A stretch of 7,244 nt of DNA from Treponema sp. (GTDB taxonomy: Bacteria > Spirochaetota > Spirochaetia > Treponematales > Breznakiellaceae): positions 1-7,244 of the forward strand of contig JAITEW010000008.1 of assembly GCA_031281855.1 (NCBI GenBank), read 5' to 3'. Made by a program: the position numbers and the translations under genes. Positions 5,881 through 7,244 of this stretch are shown piece after piece (the stretch's first letter is position 1; the number at the start of each line of letters is the position of its first letter). A model generated the notes under the pieces. It was not told the origin of the DNA. It was given only the letters and a program-made list of their open reading frames with translations, and did no database searches.

Positions 5881-7244
5881 ATGAAATTAAAATACCGTTT
5901 ATCCATCATCGTCATTTCGATTTTGGCTGTTATCGTGGTGGCCATATCCGTCATCCTGCTGAACCGCGCTTCTTCTTTACAGATGCATACTTCGCTTGTA
6001 AGCCAGGAACGGCTTGCTGCGGAACAGGCGCGGGTTATTCAGATGCGTTTTGAAGCCTATCTGTGTACAGCCCAAATACTGGCTGATGCGCTGGCTGATT
6101 TTGATAAGCTTGATGCAGGCAGGCAACGCGGCCGTTTTGATCAATTCATGGAATCGATTTTGCAAAGCGAAGAGCGGCTGGTCGGTATTTTTGCGGTTTT
6201 TAAGCCCAATATCATCGATCCCGGTATGGACGCCGCCTTTGCGGGACTCCCTGGCAATACCGAAACAGGCCAGTGGGCAAACTGGTATACCCGGCAATCC
6301 GGGGAGATCGAACACCTCACTTTTAATGACGTGGAAACGATCATGGCTGACATTACAGGAGAAAAAGCGCGGATGGAGATGATAAGCGATCCTGCGCCCC
6401 AGACCGTAGCGGGCAAAAAAAACCATCTCATCAGGCTCACTGTGCCGGTTATTCACCGCAAGAGTAACGAGGTGGTAGGCCGCGTGGGGCTAAATATCAA
6501 TATGGCCTATATTCAGCCGATAGTGGACAATATCCTCAATGACCCGGCATTAAAAGACATTTCCGCTATGACGATTTATTCCCATAACAGCACCATTGTT
6601 GCCAGTTATGCTGCCGATCATATCGGCAAACCCCTCAGGGACGCTCAAAATGCCTTATACAGCAAGAATATCAGCGCAGCCGAAGACGCTATAACAAAGG
6701 GAACACAACAAAGGTTCCCGGTATATTCGACGGTTCTCAAAACAGATTTGGAATTGATCCTCTATCCTTTTACTATCGGTGCAACTGACACCAGTTGGTC
6801 CCTGATGCTTGGTACTGAAAACAACATCATCCTTGAAGAGGTGAACGCCCTGAAGGTCTTCACCATCATCCTTGGGACAGTAGCGGCGTTTGTTGCAGCG
6901 GCCATCATCTACCTGGTCGCGGGAAACATTGCCAAGCCTATCGTCAAGGTGGCTCTCACTCTCAAGGACATATCCGAAGGCGAAGGCGACCTCACCAAAA
7001 CGGTGGCGCTCAATTCCAGAGACGAGCTGGGCGACATGGCACGGTACTTTAACGCGACGCTGGAAAAGATCAAAGCCCTGGTGATTACTATTAAAAACCA
7101 GGCGGTTTCACTTTTTACTATCGGCAACGAGCTTGCCAGCAACATGACCGAAACAGCGGCGGCTATCAACGAAATCACCGCCAACATCCAGAGCATTAAA
7201 AGCAGGGTGATTAACCAAAGCGCTTCGGTAACCGAAACCAACGC
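5881..7244 (+). CDS. Methyl-accepting chemotaxis protein with dCache sensor, 3' truncated by the window
   Basis: An inner-membrane chemoreceptor that would signal through CheW/CheA to the flagellar motor. The frame is open for 454 codons to the window edge. Seen: a short basic N-terminus ('MKLKYR'), transmembrane segment 1 at ~8-28, a periplasmic region ~30-320 that looks like a dCache ligand-binding domain ('LVGIFAVFKPNIIDPGMD', 'GQWANWYTR', 'RLTVPVIHRKSNEVVGRVG', 'SAMTIYSHNSTIVAS'), transmembrane segment 2 at ~326-347 ('FTIILGTVAAFVAAAIIYLV'), and a HAMP domain ~348-400 with 'NIAKPI', 'SEGEGDLT' and 'DELGDMARYFN'. The start of the coiled-coil adaptor/methylation helices follows ('AAAINEITANIQSIKS'). 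The conserved kinase-binding tip lies beyond the window. The ligand cannot be predicted; dCache receptors often bind amino acids or other small organics. The ATG is chosen because it gives a normal signal-anchor start, although no ribosome binding site precedes it. Confidence 0.9.
   Translation, partial: MKLKYRLSIIVISILAVIVVAISVILLNRASSLQMHTSLVSQERLAAEQARVIQMRFEAYLCTAQILADALADFDKLDAGRQRGRFDQFMESILQSEERLVGIFAVFKPNIIDPGMDAAFAGLPGNTETGQWANWYTRQSGEIEHLTFNDVETIMADITGEKARMEMISDPAPQTVAGKKNHLIRLTVPVIHRKSNEVVGRVGLNINMAYIQPIVDNILNDPALKDISAMTIYSHNSTIVASYAADHIGKPLRDAQNALYSKNISAAEDAITKGTQQRFPVYSTVLKTDLELILYPFTIGATDTSWSLMLGTENNIILEEVNALKVFTIILGTVAAFVAAAIIYLVAGNIAKPIVKVALTLKDISEGEGDLTKTVALNSRDELGDMARYFNATLEKIKALVITIKNQAVSLFTIGNELASNMTETAAAINEITANIQSIKSRVINQSASVTETN

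Noticed and set aside
5977..6456. 159-codon minus-strand open frame within the chemoreceptor
   Set aside because: The plus strand encodes a continuous dCache receptor across the same bases.

Overview
The window most likely comes from a spirochaete close to the termite-gut treponemes. This is inferred from roughly 50% GC coding sequence, the style of the chemotaxis receptor, and the gene mix; no single marker in the window proves it.

Layout. (1) Bases 1-895 are a decayed accessory stretch. A truncated IS4-type transposase N-terminus (DUF4372-like) reads rightward. It runs into an AT-rich segment carrying what looks like a frameshifted leftward gene of unknown function. (2) 896-2575 is an intact phosphoglycerate mutase of the cofactor-independent type, whose sequence resembles the plant/kinetoplastid subgroup more than the E. 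coli/Bacillus one. (3) A perfect 14-bp-stem hairpin (2610-2641) separates its 3' end from that of the convergent gene. (4) 3733-2642, on the minus strand, encodes a soluble protein with the histidine/aspartate pattern of the zinc-dependent phospholipase C family. (5) A 63-bp divergent intergenic region carries back-to-back promoters. Both -10 boxes sit so that the predicted transcription start falls on the A of the ATG, suggesting two leaderless mRNAs. (6) 3797-5767 is a large cytoplasmic glycoside-hydrolase-like protein (GHL6 type: TIM barrel, then a GH42-like trimerisation domain). (7) A 113-bp AT-rich spacer with an inverted repeat precedes a methyl-accepting chemotaxis protein (5881 onward), cut by the window edge before its signalling hairpin.

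How the genes fit together: they look like adjacent single-gene units rather than one operon. gpmI is central glycolysis. The hydrolase would act on imported oligosaccharides or glycosides. The receptor would sense an extracellular ligand through its dCache domain. The divergent hydrolase and phospholipase-like genes share a promoter region and may be co-regulated. I see no tRNA, rRNA or CRISPR array and no clear multi-gene novel system. The most unusual signals are the mirrored leaderless promoters, the plant-like iPGM and the frameshifted unknown gene beside the IS remnant.
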